DNA of 64,000 bases from Sphingomonas sp. Leaf407 (GTDB lineage: Bacteria; Pseudomonadota; Alphaproteobacteria; Sphingomonadales; Sphingomonadaceae). Location of the stretch: positions 124,001 through 188,000 of the forward strand of contig NZ_LMQO01000002.1 of NCBI RefSeq assembly GCF_001425385.1. The letters are read 5' to 3'. The notes under the pieces were generated by a model. That model made no database searches. It saw nothing but the letters and a program-made list of their open reading frames with translations, and was not told where the DNA came from. The position numbers and the translations under genes were made by a program. The first letter of the stretch is position 1; each line of letters begins with the position of its first letter. Of the stretch, positions 19,454-28,045 are shown in pieces.

Positions 19454-19532
19454 TCGGTCGGCGCTGCCAGCGCCGCCGGCCGGGCGCGCCTTGAGGCTCG
19501 GCGTAGCGTTGCTACCCCTTGCCCGGCGCGCC

Positions 19533-20819
19533 TTACAGCACGTGCATCCACATCGGCTGGCCGATCACGCTCGGCGATCCGCCCAGCTTGTCGAGTGCCT
19601 GCGCGACGCAACGTTCCGGCCCTTCATGCGTCACGATCGCGACCAGCACGTCGCCGCCGGGATTGGCCCCGCGCTGGATCAGGCTTTCGATCGACACGCC
19701 GGCATCGCGCATCGCCGCCGCGATCTCGGCCAGCACGCCGACCTTGTCCGCCACGGTCAGGCGGACATAGGCGCGGCCGCGTCGTTCGCCCGGCGCTTCG
19801 GGGCTGGGGGCGGTGAGGTCAGCGGCGGGCATGGCGTAGGGTACGCCATATTCGCCGCGCGCGATGTCGATCAGGTCGGCGACCACCGCGCTCGCGGTCG
19901 GGCCATCGCCCGCCCCGCGCCCCTGGAAGAACAGGCGGCCGACGAAATTGCCCTCGGCCACCACCGCGTTCAGTGAGCCCGTCACATGCGCCAGCGGATG
20001 GTCGAGCGGCACCAGATGCGGATGCACCCGCTGGAACTGCCCGCGCGGCCCCGCCTCGGCCATGCCCACCAGCCGGATGCGATAGCCGAGCGCCGCCGCC
20101 TCGGCGATGTCGGCGGCCAGCACATGGCGGATGCCGGTGATCGCCACCTCGTCGAACGCCGGGCGCGTGCCGAACGCGACGCTGGCGAGGATCGACAGCT
20201 TGTGCGCGGCATCGACCCCGTCGATGTCGAAGCTGGGGTCGGCCTCGGCGAAGCCCAGCGCCTGCGCCTCGGCCAGCACCCCGGCGAAGTCGCGGCCCTC
20301 GGCCTCCATCTTCGACAGGATGAAATTGCAGGTGCCGTTGAGGATGCCGTACACCTGCGACAGCTCGTTGGCGGCGGCCCCCTCGCGCAGCCCCTTGATG
20401 ACCGGCACGCCGCCCGCCACCGCCGCCTCGAACTTCAGCGCGACGCCACGGGCCTCGGCGGCCTCAGCCAGTTCGAGGCCGTGATGCGCGATCATTGCCT
20501 TGTTCGCGGTGACGAAGCCCTTGCCCGCCGCCAGCGCCGATCGCGCCAGCGTCAGCGCGGGGCCGTCCGACCCGCCGATCAGCTCGACCACCACATCGGC
20601 ATCGCCGGTCGTCACCAGCGCGGCGGTATCGTCGACCCATTGGTAGCGCGACAGATCGACGCCGCGATCCCGGCTGCGGTCGCGTGCCGATACCGCGACG
20701 ATCTCGATCCTTCGCCCGGCACGCCGCGCGATCAGGTCGCCATTGGTTTCGATCAGCCGAATGACACCCGCACCCACGGTTCCAAGACCGGCGATGGCGA
20801 TGCGGAGCGGTTCGGTCAT
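19533..20819 (-). CDS. hom: Homoserine dehydrogenase
   Basis: A 428-residue cytoplasmic enzyme that reduces aspartate semialdehyde to homoserine in threonine and methionine synthesis. The N-terminal Rossmann motif GLGTVG (about residues 11-16) binds NAD(P). The catalytic block reads VTANKAMIAHHG, AVAGGVPVIKGLREG, GILNGTCNFIL and EADPSFDIDGVDAAHKL, and a C-terminal ACT domain (about residues 345-428, VADKVGVLAEIA) provides feedback control by threonine. The ATG at 20817-20819 follows AGAGGAAG. It is a single-gene unit with palindromic DNA on both sides. Confidence 0.96.
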   Translation of the reverse strand: MTEPLRIAIAGLGTVGAGVIRLIETNGDLIARRAGRRIEIVAVSARDRSRDRGVDLSRYQWVDDTAALVTTGDADVVVELIGGSDGPALTLARSALAAGKGFVTANKAMIAHHGLELAEAAEARGVALKFEAAVAGGVPVIKGLREGAAANELSQVYGILNGTCNFILSKMEAEGRDFAGVLAEAQALGFAEADPSFDIDGVDAAHKLSILASVAFGTRPAFDEVAITGIRHVLAADIAEAAALGYRIRLVGMAEAGPRGQFQRVHPHLVPLDHPLAHVTGSLNAVVAEGNFVGRLFFQGRGAGDGPTASAVVADLIDIARGEYGVPYAMPAADLTAPSPEAPGERRGRAYVRLTVADKVGVLAEIAAAMRDAGVSIESLIQRGANPGGDVLVAIVTHEGPERCVAQALDKLGGSPSVIGQPMWMHVL

Positions 20820-20929
20820 AACTTCCTCTTATTACAGACGTAACAAAATTGCGGCCGGAGCATTGCCCCGGCCGGTTTCGTGTCTCTAGTCGCTGGGGAA
20901 GCGGAGGGGAAGGGCGTTCCCCGCCGACC

Positions 20930-21029
20930 TTCGTCATCCCTGCGCAGGCGGGGATCCCTATACGCTGACGCTCATGCAGGAGGCGAAAGGACAGCGGCTA
21001 TGGATTCCCGCCTGCGCGGGAATGACGAA
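20930..21029. repeat. Long inverted repeat (28-base arms)
   Basis: The left arm begins TTCGTCATCCCTGCGCAGG (20930-20957) and the right arm ends CCTGCGCGGGAATGACGAA (21002-21029), with few mismatches around a 44-base centre. The motif CGTCATTCCCGCGCAGGCGGG is a widespread extragenic palindrome in GC-rich proteobacteria. It sits between the hom promoter side and the end of the oxygenase gene. Confidence 0.85.
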
Positions 21030-21032
21030 TGC

Positions 21033-21992
21033 TTACTTCTTGATAAGCCCGATCTCGACCAGCCGTTCGTACAGATAGTCGTGCGCGGTGATCGGCTCGG
21101 GATAACGGTCGGGGTTCGTCTCCGACACGCAGCCCGGCAGCGTCTCGATCAGGAAGTCTGGTGCCGGGTGCAGGAAGAACGGCATCGAATAGCGCGAATG
21201 GCCGCGCCGCTCGGCCGGCGGATTGACCACACGGTGGGTGGTGGAGGGGAGCACATGGTTGGTCAGCCGCTGGAGCATGTCGCCGACGTTCACCACCATC
21301 GCGCCCGGCGGCGGGGCGACCGGCAGCCAGCGCCCGTCGCGGTCGAGCAGTTCGAGCCCAGCTTCCTCGGCCCCCAGCAACAGGGTGATGAGGTTGATGT
21401 CCTCGTGCGCCCCGGCCCGCACCTCGGGCGCATCCGCCGCGACCGGCGGATAATGAAGCAGGCGCAGCACCGAATTGCCGTCCCTCACCGCCGTATCGAA
21501 CCAGTCGGGTGCCAGTTCGAGATAGCGGGCGATGGCGGACAGCAACCGGTCGCCGGCGGCATCGAGCGCGGCGAACAGGTCGAGGAACGCCTCGCGGAAT
21601 CCTTCCGGCCGTGTCGGCCAGACGTTGGCGGGCATGACATCGCCATAGCGATGCCCGGCGGCCAGTTCGCGCCCGACGTGCCAAAATTCCTTCAGGTCGA
21701 CATGGCTCGCCCCCTTGGCGATCTCGGTCTTGAACGGGGTATAGCCGCGCGCACCACCGCCGCCCTCGACGAAATAGCCGCGCTTCTCGTCTTCGGGCAG
21801 GTCGAAGAACGCCTTGGTCATCGCCCATGCGCGATCGATCACGTGGCTGTCGACGCCATGATCGGATACCATGGCGAAACCGAAGCGTTGGAACGACTGC
21901 CCGAACGCCTGTGCGAAACCATCGGGGTCCGCTTCGGCCTGCGCCATCGAGACGAGCGGAACTTCTGCAAGCGGCGTGTCGACCATATCCAT
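21033..21992 (-). CDS. 2-oxoglutarate/Fe(II)-dependent oxygenase (isopenicillin N synthase-like)
   Basis: A 319-residue cytoplasmic oxidoreductase. The N-terminal DIOX_N region (PLVSMAQAEADP to GFAMVSDHGVD) is followed by the double-stranded beta-helix. The iron ligands are His and Asp of AGAHEDINLITLL and His of STTHRVVNPP, and RYSMPFF supplies the Arg that binds the cosubstrate. The substrate is unknown; relatives include gibberellin-like and ethylene-forming oxidases and many uncharacterised bacterial enzymes. The ATG at 21992 was preferred to GTG at 22013; an ATG at 21986 is equally placed relative to GGGAATGG. It is divergent from the MFS gene with about 110 bases between. Confidence 0.87.
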   Translation of the reverse strand: MDMVDTPLAEVPLVSMAQAEADPDGFAQAFGQSFQRFGFAMVSDHGVDSHVIDRAWAMTKAFFDLPEDEKRGYFVEGGGGARGYTPFKTEIAKGASHVDLKEFWHVGRELAAGHRYGDVMPANVWPTRPEGFREAFLDLFAALDAAGDRLLSAIARYLELAPDWFDTAVRDGNSVLRLLHYPPVAADAPEVRAGAHEDINLITLLLGAEEAGLELLDRDGRWLPVAPPPGAMVVNVGDMLQRLTNHVLPSTTHRVVNPPAERRGHSRYSMPFFLHPAPDFLIETLPGCVSETNPDRYPEPITAHDYLYERLVEIGLIKK

Positions 21993-22102
21993 TCCCAAAC
22001 ACACGGAATTCACAAGCGATGACGATAGACCGTGGCGAGGGCCGCGAACAGGCCCATCCTTTGCGTGACGCGGACGACGACATCCGTCATGGGGATATTG
22101 CT

Positions 22103-23398
22103 ATGCTCGATCGCCGTGATACCGCCCCGCTCGCCCGTCCCGATACCGGCGTCGACGCCGCCGCCGACCTGGCGTCCGCGCAACCGACCGCATCGGCCGA
22201 CCGCGCGCCGTTGCCGTTCGGGGAATTCGTCACGCTGATTGCCGCGCTGATGGCGCTGACCGCGCTCGGCATCGATTCGATGCTGCCGGCACTACCCGCG
22301 ATCGGCGAGGCGCTCGGCGTCGCCGAACCGAACAGCCGCCAGTTCGTCGTCACCGCGTTCCTGCTCGGCTTCTCGGTCGCGCAGCTCGCCTATGGCCCGC
22401 TCGCCGATCGCTATGGCCGGCGGCCGGTGCTGATCTTCGCGCTGGTCGCCAGTGCGCTGACCAATCTGGTCGCGGCGGTCGCCGGCAGCTTCACGCTGCT
22501 GCTGCTCGCGCGCTTTGCCTCGGGTGCGGCGGTGGCGGGCGCGCGGGTGGTGACGGTGGCGCTGGTGCGCGACTGTTATTCGGGTCGGGCGATGGCGCGG
22601 GTGATGAGCCTTGCCTTCATCTTCTTCATGGCCGCCCCCGTCCTCGCCCCGTCGTTCGGGCAGGCGGTGCTGGCCTTCGGATCATGGCGCTGGATCTTCG
22701 GCGGAATCACCATCGTCACCGTGGTGATTTTCGCATGGTTCGTCGCGCGCATGCCCGAAACGCTGGCGGTCGGCGACCGTCATTCGCTCGATCTCCGGCG
22801 CATCGTGCAAGGCTATGGCATCGTCCTGCGCGATCGCTACGCGGTCGGCTATACGGTTGCCGCAGCACTCCTGTCGGGCGGGCTGTTCGGGTTCGTCGGG
22901 TCGATCCAGCAGATCATGGAGGTGACGTTCCGCGCGCCGCAGCTCCTCACCATCGTCTTTGCCTGCGTCGCGGGGACGATGGCGGCGGGATCTTTCTTCA
23001 ATTCGCGGATCGTCATGCGCTTCGGCACGCGGCTGATTTCGCACGCCGCGCTCACCGGCCTCGTCGTGGTCGCAGGCGTCCATCTGGCGGTGACGCTGCT
23101 GGGGGTCGAATCGCTGGCCAGCTTCATCGTGTTGCAGGCGATCATGATGGCCTGTTTCGGGCTTGCCACCTCCAACTTCTCGGCGATGGCGATGGAGAAT
23201 ATGGGGTCGATCGCCGGCACCGCCTCGTCGTTGCAGGGGTTCGTCTCGATGCTCGTCGGCGCGCTGCTGGGCGCGGCGATCGGCCAGTCGTTCGACGGGA
23301 CGACCGTGCCGCTGTACGGCGGGTTCCTGATCCTCGGGCTGATCGCGCTCGTCGTCGTCCATCGCACCGAACACGGCCGCCTGTTCCAGCGTGGTTGA
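22103..23398 (+). CDS. MFS multidrug exporter, Bcr/CflA type
   Basis: A 431-residue inner-membrane proton antiporter with 12 helices starting near residue 38 after a polar Ala/Asp/Pro tail. The signature MLPALPAIGEALG, then GPLADRYGRRPVL between helices 2 and 3, ARFASGAAVAGARVVTVALVRD and the AGTASSLQGF segment match the Bcr/CflA drug-resistance branch. The start at 22103 follows GGGGA about 8 bases upstream. The frame is open further upstream but overlaps the oxygenase gene on the other strand. The substrate cannot be deduced. Confidence 0.9.
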   Translation: MLDRRDTAPLARPDTGVDAAADLASAQPTASADRAPLPFGEFVTLIAALMALTALGIDSMLPALPAIGEALGVAEPNSRQFVVTAFLLGFSVAQLAYGPLADRYGRRPVLIFALVASALTNLVAAVAGSFTLLLLARFASGAAVAGARVVTVALVRDCYSGRAMARVMSLAFIFFMAAPVLAPSFGQAVLAFGSWRWIFGGITIVTVVIFAWFVARMPETLAVGDRHSLDLRRIVQGYGIVLRDRYAVGYTVAAALLSGGLFGFVGSIQQIMEVTFRAPQLLTIVFACVAGTMAAGSFFNSRIVMRFGTRLISHAALTGLVVVAGVHLAVTLLGVESLASFIVLQAIMMACFGLATSNFSAMAMENMGSIAGTASSLQGFVSMLVGALLGAAIGQSFDGTTVPLYGGFLILGLIALVVVHRTEHGRLFQRG

Positions 23399-23521
23399 TG
23401 GCTGATCCTGCCAAGCAGGAGCGGGCCGGTGCCGTGTCCGCGTGAGCGGATCATGTGCTAGGAACCGCAGCCCCGATCGGCGGGTTTGATCCTGTTCAAC
23501 GACCTTTCAAGGAGTCAGGCG

Positions 23522-23863
23522 ATGGGCGGTCATCAGGTGAACGGACAGGGCACGGGCGACGACGGCTATGACGAGGACGGCTATGACGAAAGCCAGCGCG
23601 CCGAAATCCTCGAAGCCACGCGCGATGGCCCCAGCGACGGCACGATTCTGACCGACCTCGAACCCGATCTCGGACTATCCGATGACGAGGATGAGGACGA
23701 GCTAGAAATGGCGGACGACGACCTTGCCGAAGAGGATGACGACGTGACCGTCACCGGCAAGGGCAACCAGACCGAGGACGAGTTGCAGGAGGATTTCGAC
23801 GAGGACAATCTCGCCGAGGACGACGACCTCGACGATGCCGATCGCGACGCGATCGAGCCGTGA
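23522..23863 (+). CDS. Very acidic small protein (113 residues)
   Basis: Roughly four in ten residues are Asp or Glu, in runs such as LSDDEDEDELEMADDDLAEE and EDFDEDNLAEDDDLDDAD. No folded domain, signal peptide or Cys is visible, so it is probably an extended polyanion. The ribosome site is AAGGAG 9 bases before the ATG. Its stop overlaps the GTG of the next gene (GTGA). Similar acidic tails occur in primosome-type and sigma-regulating proteins, but no such domain is attached here. A DNA mimic, a metal buffer or a chaperone-like role is conceivable and unproven. Confidence 0.7.
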   Translation: MGGHQVNGQGTGDDGYDEDGYDESQRAEILEATRDGPSDGTILTDLEPDLGLSDDEDEDELEMADDDLAEEDDDVTVTGKGNQTEDELQEDFDEDNLAEDDDLDDADRDAIEP

Positions 23864-24501
23864 GACTGCTGCCCGGGGTCGCCGCCGCGCTGTTGCTGAG
23901 CGCATGCGGCGGCGGTGACGATAGGGGCGACAATGGCGCGGCGGCGGACAATGCCGCATCGGCCGAGCCGGCTCCGGTCGCCGGTGCGCCGACGCCGCTG
24001 ACCCCCTCGACGCCGTTGCCGGCGGGGGATGGCATCCCCGGCGTCTCCGCGCCGCCACCGGCCGAGGCGCCGGGGCCGGCACCGTCGCCTGATCTGCCGG
24101 TCCAGCCCGAAGCCGGTGCCGATGCGGCGGTCACGGTGCTGCGCGACTATTTCGCCGCGCTGTCGGGCAGACGCTATGCCGAGGCGTATCGGTTGTGGAA
24201 CGGGCGCGGCGAGGCAGCGGGGATGAGCGCGCGGGCGTTCGCCGACAGCTTCGCAAAATATGCCGAGTATCGCGCGACGATCGGCACCCCCGGCCGGATC
24301 GATGCCGGCGCGGGGCAGCGCTACATCAACATTCCGGTGCGCGTGACCGGCCGGCTGCGCGACGGAACGCCGGTGGTCCTCGAAGGGCCGGTGACGCTGC
24401 ATCGTACCGGCGACATCGATGGCGCGACCGCCGAGCAACGATCGTGGCGGATTTCGGCCAGCGCGCTCAAGCCGCGACCGACAGGCGCCGCCGCGCGGTG
24501 A
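23860..24501 (+). CDS. Predicted outer-membrane lipoprotein
   Basis: A 213-residue protein with a lipobox LLLSACGG (Cys about residue 16), followed by a long Ala/Pro/Gly/Asp-rich linker to about residue 80 and a compact domain of about 120 residues. The domain starts AAVTVLRDYFAALSGRRYAEAYRLW, a NTF2/SnoaL-like pattern with a binding pocket but no clear catalytic residues. It begins at GTG 23860, overlapping the acidic-protein stop, and ends overlapping the thioesterase start, so the three genes are coupled. Confidence 0.8.
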   Translation: MRLLPGVAAALLLSACGGGDDRGDNGAAADNAASAEPAPVAGAPTPLTPSTPLPAGDGIPGVSAPPPAEAPGPAPSPDLPVQPEAGADAAVTVLRDYFAALSGRRYAEAYRLWNGRGEAAGMSARAFADSFAKYAEYRATIGTPGRIDAGAGQRYINIPVRVTGRLRDGTPVVLEGPVTLHRTGDIDGATAEQRSWRISASALKPRPTGAAAR

Positions 24502-24899
24502 GCCCGACGCCGCGCTTCTCGCTGTCGATCACTGCCGGGCCGGAAGCGATCGACGAACTGGGCCATGTCAACAACGCGGTCTGGGTCCGCTGGATTCAGG
24601 ACGTGGCGGTCGCGCACTGGTGCGCGGTCGCCACGCCCGAACAGCAGGCGGCGTATCTGTGGGTCGTGACCCGGCACGAGATCGACTATCGCGGCAACGT
24701 CAGCGTCGGCGAGACGGTGCTTGGCGAGACGTGGATTCCTGAAGGACCGCGTGGTGCCCGCTTCGACCGGATGATGCGCTTTACCGGGGCCGACGGGCGG
24801 GTGAAGGTCGACGCTAAAACGACATGGGCGCTGATCGACCGGGCCAGCGGCCGCTTGCTGCGGGTGCCCGCGGAAGTGGCGGCGCGGTTCGTCGAGTAG
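24498..24899 (+). CDS. Hotdog-fold acyl-CoA thioesterase
   Basis: A 133-residue 4-hydroxybenzoyl-CoA thioesterase-like protein that would hydrolyse a small acyl-CoA. The hotdog helix with its catalytic Asp/Asn area is visible as ELGHVNNAVWVRWIQDVAVAHW (about residues 16-38), and the strand motif HEIDYRGNVSVGETV follows. It starts with GTG at 24498, overlapping the lipoprotein stop by 4 bases. The family has many substrates; none is indicated here. An inverted repeat follows. Confidence 0.87.
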   Translation: MSPTPRFSLSITAGPEAIDELGHVNNAVWVRWIQDVAVAHWCAVATPEQQAAYLWVVTRHEIDYRGNVSVGETVLGETWIPEGPRGARFDRMMRFTGADGRVKVDAKTTWALIDRASGRLLRVPAEVAARFVE

Positions 24900-24909
24900 A
24901 AGAAGCCTG

Positions 24910-25043
24910 GTTCGCGCAGAGGCGCGGAGGCGCAGAGGTGTTGCGCGCGCGGCAGCGCTCTTTCCTTTCCATACCGTCGGGATGAGAAGGCGGCAGTTGC
25001 CGCCGGGCGGCCCCCCTACGCGCCTCTGCGCCTCCGCGCGAAC
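24910..25043. repeat. Inverted repeat of the GCAGAGGCGCGGAGGCGCAGAG type
   Basis: The left arm GTTCGCGCAGAGGCGCGGAG (from 24910) and the right arm CGCCTCTGCGCCTCCGCGCGAAC (25021-25043; left arm longer by one 8-base unit) pair across a centre of about 80 bases. This sequence type is a common dispersed repeat in proteobacteria. It separates the thioesterase gene from ileS. Confidence 0.8.
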
Positions 25044-25126
25044 AAACCCTTCTTCCCGCCATCCGCCCCCCCAAGAGATTCCGTCCTAGGCGCACGCGCT
25101 CGCATCGGCTAATCGCGCACATTCCT

Positions 25127-28045
25127 ATGACTGACACGCCCGATACCGCACGCGACTGGCGCGACACCGTCTTCCTGCCGAAGACCGACTTTCCGATGAA
25201 GGCGGGGCTTGCCGCCAAGGAGCCGGCGATTCTCGATCGCTGGGCGAAGATCGGCCTGTACGATCGCCTCCGCGCCGAACGTGCCGGGCGCGAGCGCTTC
25301 CTGCTGCACGACGGCCCACCCTACGCCAATGGCGACATCCACATGGGCCACGCGATGAACAAGGTGCTCAAGGACATCGTCGTCCGCACCCAGTCGCTGA
25401 TGGGCAAGGATGCGCCGTATATCCCCGGCTGGGACTGTCACGGCCTGCCGATCGAATGGAAGATCGAGGAAGCGTATCGCGCCAAGAAGCGCAACAAGGA
25501 CGAGGTGCCCGCCGCCGAATTCCGCGCCGAATGCCGCGCCTATGCCGCCAAATGGGTCGATGTGCAGAAGGCGCAGTTCCAGCGGCTGGGCGTGATGGGC
25601 GACTGGGCCGATCCGTACCTCACCATGAAGTTCGACGCCGAGGCAACGATCGCCGAGGAACTGCTCAAGTTCGCGATGAGCGGGCAACTCTATCGCGGGG
25701 CCAAGCCGGTGATGTGGTCGCCGGTCGAAAAGACCGCGCTCGCCGAGGCCGAGGTCGAATATGAGGACGTCGTGTCGACGCAGATCGACGTGGCGTTCCA
25801 GATCGATAGCGCGCCCAACGCCCCAGAGTTGGAAGGGGCGTATGCGGTAATCTGGACGACGACGCCGTGGACGATCCCGGTGAACCAAGCCTTGGCCTAT
25901 GCGCCGGAGGTCGAGTATGTCGCCTATCTCGCAACAGAGATGAACGCTGTTCCGGCGACCGAGCGTGGTTCACCCGATACACCAGTTGATAACTCAGAAA
26001 AAACGCTGCTCGTGGCAGTTGATTTGCTGGAAGCATTCCAGCGGCGGACGGGTCAATTTGTAGCTAATGCCGAACCCATCTGGCGCGGCAAAGGCTCGCA
26101 ACTCGCCGGAGCCACCGCCCGCCACCCGATGCACGCACTCGGCGGCTTCTTCGCGCGTCCGCGCCCGTTCCTGCCCGGCGACTTCGTCACCACCGATGCC
26201 GGCACCGGTCTCGTCCATATGGCGCCCGATCACGGCGAGGACGATTTCGAGCTGTGCAAGGCGAACGGCATCGATCCCGTCTTCGCGGTGCAGGGCGACG
26301 GCAGCTACCGCGCCGACTGGGCATGGCTCGGCGGCCAAGGCAGCGTCATCAACAAGAAGTTTACCGCCAGCGACGGTCCGATCTGTTCGGACCTGCGCGC
26401 TGCCGGCGCGCTGCTCGCCGCGTCGGACGATTTCGCGCACAGCTATCCGCATAGCTGGCGATCGAAGGCGAAGGTCATCTTCCGCGCGACGCCGCAATGG
26501 TTCATCCCGATGGACCGCAGCGCGAACGTCGACGCGCTGGCGATCGCCGCCGCTGCGATGCCCGCGACCGATCCGCTGCTGGGGCTGACCAACCTTACCC
26601 CGCTGCCCATCGGCAACGGTCCGACGCTGCGTGAACTGGCGCTCGACGCGATCGAGCACACCCGCTTCGTGCCGGAGAAGGGCCGCAACCGCATCGGCGC
26701 GATGGTGTCGGGCCGCCCTGACTGGGTCATCAGCCGCCAGCGCGCATGGGGCGTGCCGATCGCGCTGTACGTGAACCGCGAAACCGGCGACTATCTGCGC
26801 GACGAGGCCGTCAACGAGCGCATCCTCGCCGCCTTCCGCGAATCGGGTGCGGACGCATGGTATGCCGCCGATCATCAGGCGTTGCTCGGCCCCGACCATG
26901 ATCTGGCCGATTATGAGGTCGTCACCGACATCCTCGACGTGTGGTTCGATTCGGGCTGCACCCATGTGTTCACGATCGAGGCGCGCTTCGGCAAGGGCAC
27001 TCGCGCCGACCTGTATCTCGAAGGGTCGGACCAGCATCGCGGCTGGTTCCAGTCGTCGCTGCTCGAAGGGTGCGGCACGCGGGGGCATGCGCCGTACAAG
27101 GCGGTGCTGACCCATGGCTTCGCGCTCGACGGCAACGGCCGCAAGATGTCGAAGAGTCTGGGCAACGTCGTCGATCCGCTGAAGGTGATCGGCGAGTCGG
27201 GTGCGGACATCCTGCGCCTGTGGGTCGCGCAGACCGATTATTTCGAGGATGTGCGCATCGGCAAGGAAGTGCTCGCCGGGACCGGCGATGCCTATCGCAA
27301 GCTGCGCAACACCTTCCGCTATCTGCTGGGCGCGCTCGACGGCTTCGACGAGGCCGAGCGGGTTGCGGTGGCCGACATGCCGGGGCTGGAACGCTATGTC
27401 CTGCACCTGCTCGGCCAGCTCGACACCGAACTGCGCGCTGCGGCCGAAGCCTATGAGTTCAACCGCTATGCCCGCGCGCTGATCGATTTCGCCAACGACG
27501 ACATGTCGGCGTTCTTCTTCGATATTCGCAAGGATTCGCTGTATTGCGATGCGGCGGACGATCCCAAGCGGCGCGCCTATCGCACCGTGCTCGACACGCT
27601 GTTCCACGCGCTGGTGCGCTACGCCGCGCCAATCCTCGCCTTCACCGCCGAGGAAGTGTGGCAGGCGCGCTTCCCCAGCGAGGACGGGTCGGTTCATCTG
27701 CTCGAATGGCCCGAGCTGCCGCACCTGCCCGCCGACCTGCCGCTCGGCACCGAATGGGCCGAGGTGCGCGCGCTGCGCCAGCAGGCGACCGAGGCGATCG
27801 AACCGCTGCGCCGCGCCAAGACGGTACGCTCCAGCCTCGAAGCCGAGGTGGTCGTGCCGGCGTTGCCGCTGCCGTCTGACGAACTGGCCGAACTGTTCAT
27901 CGTGGCGAAAGTCACGCAGGGCGATGACGATGCGATCGGGGTCGAGCGGACCGGCTATGCCAAGTGCGGGCGGTGCTGGCGGCATCTGCCCGATGTGGTC
28001 GAGGACGGCGCGCTGTGCGGTCGCTGCGAAAAGGTGGTGGCATGA
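25127..28045 (+). CDS. ileS: Isoleucyl-tRNA synthetase
   Basis: A 972-residue class I synthetase that charges tRNA-Ile. HIGH appears as YANGDIHMGHAMNK (about residue 65), the CP1 editing domain spans about 190-400, KMSKS lies in RKMSKSLGN (about residue 680), and the C-terminus has the Cys4 zinc ribbon CGRCWRHLP and CGRCEKV. Oddity: codons about 265-318 (25920-26080), just after TTPWTIPVNQALAYAPEVEYV in the editing domain, are clearly less GC-rich than the rest and look like a short foreign or freshly evolved insert; the frame is intact. The gene leads an operon: lspA overlaps its stop by 4 bases. Confidence 0.97.
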   Translation: MTDTPDTARDWRDTVFLPKTDFPMKAGLAAKEPAILDRWAKIGLYDRLRAERAGRERFLLHDGPPYANGDIHMGHAMNKVLKDIVVRTQSLMGKDAPYIPGWDCHGLPIEWKIEEAYRAKKRNKDEVPAAEFRAECRAYAAKWVDVQKAQFQRLGVMGDWADPYLTMKFDAEATIAEELLKFAMSGQLYRGAKPVMWSPVEKTALAEAEVEYEDVVSTQIDVAFQIDSAPNAPELEGAYAVIWTTTPWTIPVNQALAYAPEVEYVAYLATEMNAVPATERGSPDTPVDNSEKTLLVAVDLLEAFQRRTGQFVANAEPIWRGKGSQLAGATARHPMHALGGFFARPRPFLPGDFVTTDAGTGLVHMAPDHGEDDFELCKANGIDPVFAVQGDGSYRADWAWLGGQGSVINKKFTASDGPICSDLRAAGALLAASDDFAHSYPHSWRSKAKVIFRATPQWFIPMDRSANVDALAIAAAAMPATDPLLGLTNLTPLPIGNGPTLRELALDAIEHTRFVPEKGRNRIGAMVSGRPDWVISRQRAWGVPIALYVNRETGDYLRDEAVNERILAAFRESGADAWYAADHQALLGPDHDLADYEVVTDILDVWFDSGCTHVFTIEARFGKGTRADLYLEGSDQHRGWFQSSLLEGCGTRGHAPYKAVLTHGFALDGNGRKMSKSLGNVVDPLKVIGESGADILRLWVAQTDYFEDVRIGKEVLAGTGDAYRKLRNTFRYLLGALDGFDEAERVAVADMPGLERYVLHLLGQLDTELRAAAEAYEFNRYARALIDFANDDMSAFFFDIRKDSLYCDAADDPKRRAYRTVLDTLFHALVRYAAPILAFTAEEVWQARFPSEDGSVHLLEWPELPHLPADLPLGTEWAEVRALRQQATEAIEPLRRAKTVRSSLEAEVVVPALPLPSDELAELFIVAKVTQGDDDAIGVERTGYAKCGRCWRHLPDVVEDGALCGRCEKVVA

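Larger units (their letters stand above)
19082..19532. other. Gene-poor, AT-richer intergenic region
   Basis: 451 bases between the acyltransferase start and the end of hom. Short frames exist but none has codon usage or homology that convinces. Recognisable items are an inverted repeat GTTGCGA-N5-TCGCAAC (19374-19392), a direct repeat of GTAAACTTT (19408-19425), a perfect hairpin (19431-19453) and two imperfect copies of a GCCGGGCGCGCCTTGAGGC-like stretch near 19480 and 19520. It may be the scar of a lost gene. Confidence 0.5.

Noticed and set aside
25127..28045. A possible frameshift in ileS at the low-GC patch
   Set aside because: The reading frame continues through the patch and both flanks align to the editing domain, so there is composition change but no frameshift.
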